From the NCBI GenBank assembly GCA_944393305.1, contig CALXZS010000089.1, positions 1 through 5,641 of the forward strand: 5,641 nucleotides of DNA. The letters are read 5' to 3'. Made by a program: the position numbers and the translations under genes. The DNA is from an uncultured Clostridia bacterium. GTDB lineage: Bacteria; Bacillota; Clostridia; TANB77; CAG-508. Numbering within the stretch: position 1 is the first letter of the stretch; each line of letters starts with the position of its first letter. The notes under the pieces are model-generated. The model worked only from the letters and a program-made list of their open reading frames with translations, was not told the origin of the DNA and searched no databases. Positions 5,297-5,641 of this stretch are shown in pieces.

Positions 5297-5641
5297 TTAT
5301 AAAAATCTTTTTCCGCCTTTTTTATTTTTTGATTTTTTATTATCGTCTTCTTCATCTTTTTCATAAGTATCACAGACATCATCCCATTTAAGTTTTGCTG
5401 GTTTTACATTATCAGTAGTATTTAAGTTTTCGGTTATTTTATTATCTACATTTTTCTCCTCATTATCACTTGATGCATCTTTATCATCTTTTACTTCGAT
5501 TTTTCTTGGGTATGGATCTTCTACCTCCTCAGTTTCTGATGGTTCATTTTTATCTTTATCTATTTCTACTGTACTATTATTGTCTGCTACATCTTCTCCT
5601 TCTTCATTATTAATGAAGTTGATTGGTTCTGCATCATTTTC
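5297..5641 (-). CDS. acidic protein of unknown function, C-terminal 114 residues (5' end outside window)
   Basis: The minus strand is open from the window edge (first full codon 5641-5639) to TAA at 5299-5297, giving 114 residues. The segment looks like a disordered tail: 36 of 114 residues are Asp or Glu, with many Asn, Ser, Thr and Lys and almost no hydrophobic runs. The only order-promoting patches are around PYPRKIEV and KPAKLKWDDVCDTYE. The last 14 residues switch to strongly basic (NKKSKNKKGGKRFL, seven Lys/Arg). Such tails occur on many envelope, division and nucleic-acid-associated proteins, so they do not identify a function. No LPXTG sorting signal or C-terminal membrane helix is present. 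Several internal GAG-GAG codon pairs look like ribosome binding sites but start nothing plausible. It is probably the last gene of a separate transcription unit, closed by the terminator at 5215-5257. The reading frame is well supported by uninterrupted length and codon use; the product is unknown. Confidence 0.7.
   Translation of the reverse strand, partial: ENDAEPINFINNEEGEDVADNNSTVEIDKDKNEPSETEEVEDPYPRKIEVKDDKDASSDNEEKNVDNKITENLNTTDNVKPAKLKWDDVCDTYEKDEEDDNKKSKNKKGGKRFL

Overview
The window is very AT-rich. Its coding strand shows strongly A/T-biased codon use (AAA, ATA, TTA, GAA), AGGAGG-type ribosome binding sites and tightly overlapping genes. This fits a low-GC Firmicutes genome, for example an anaerobic clostridial gut lineage. 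The genetic code looks standard: TGA ends the rpiA-like gene in an ATGA overlap and tryptophan is TGG, so a mycoplasma-type code is unlikely. No single gene identifies the species.

All credible genes read on the minus strand, so transcription runs from right to left. At the right edge (5297-5641) lies the C-terminal end of an acidic, unrecognised protein, followed by a probable intrinsic terminator (5215-5257). Next is a 494-base stretch without an intact gene (4803-5296). It holds that terminator, a startless gene remnant (5057-5224), a large GC-cored inverted-repeat element (4937-5069), an otherwise featureless spacer (4873-4936), and a good promoter with extended -10 (4844-4872).

That promoter drives a compact operon. 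It begins with an RpiA-type pentose-phosphate isomerase (4170-4802). A GT4 glycosyltransferase overlaps it by 4 bases (3097-4173), a GT2 glycosyltransferase overlaps that by 8 bases (2178-3104), and a second GT2 enzyme follows, probably starting at a GTG (1199-2161). A second GC-cored inverted-repeat element (1080-1180) then separates the operon from an O-antigen polymerase/ligase-type membrane protein (1-1007, cut by the window edge). Together the genes look like part of a surface polysaccharide locus (capsule, exopolysaccharide or wall glycan). The transferases would build a lipid-linked repeat unit at the inner membrane face and the multi-spanning protein would polymerise or ligate it outside. 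The isomerase may supply a pentose phosphate for an activated sugar or polyol, which is inference only. No flippase, initiating phosphosugar transferase or chain-length regulator is visible in the window.

The most unusual content is the pair of intergenic inverted-repeat elements. Each has long AT-rich arms (26-34 nt) around a GC-rich core (about 60-65% G+C) full of GAGCG-like words. They share the arm-core junction ATTTCAAG[G/T]GAGCG but lie in opposite orientations, and their outer arms differ in sequence while each stays self-complementary. I do not recognise this as a named family.
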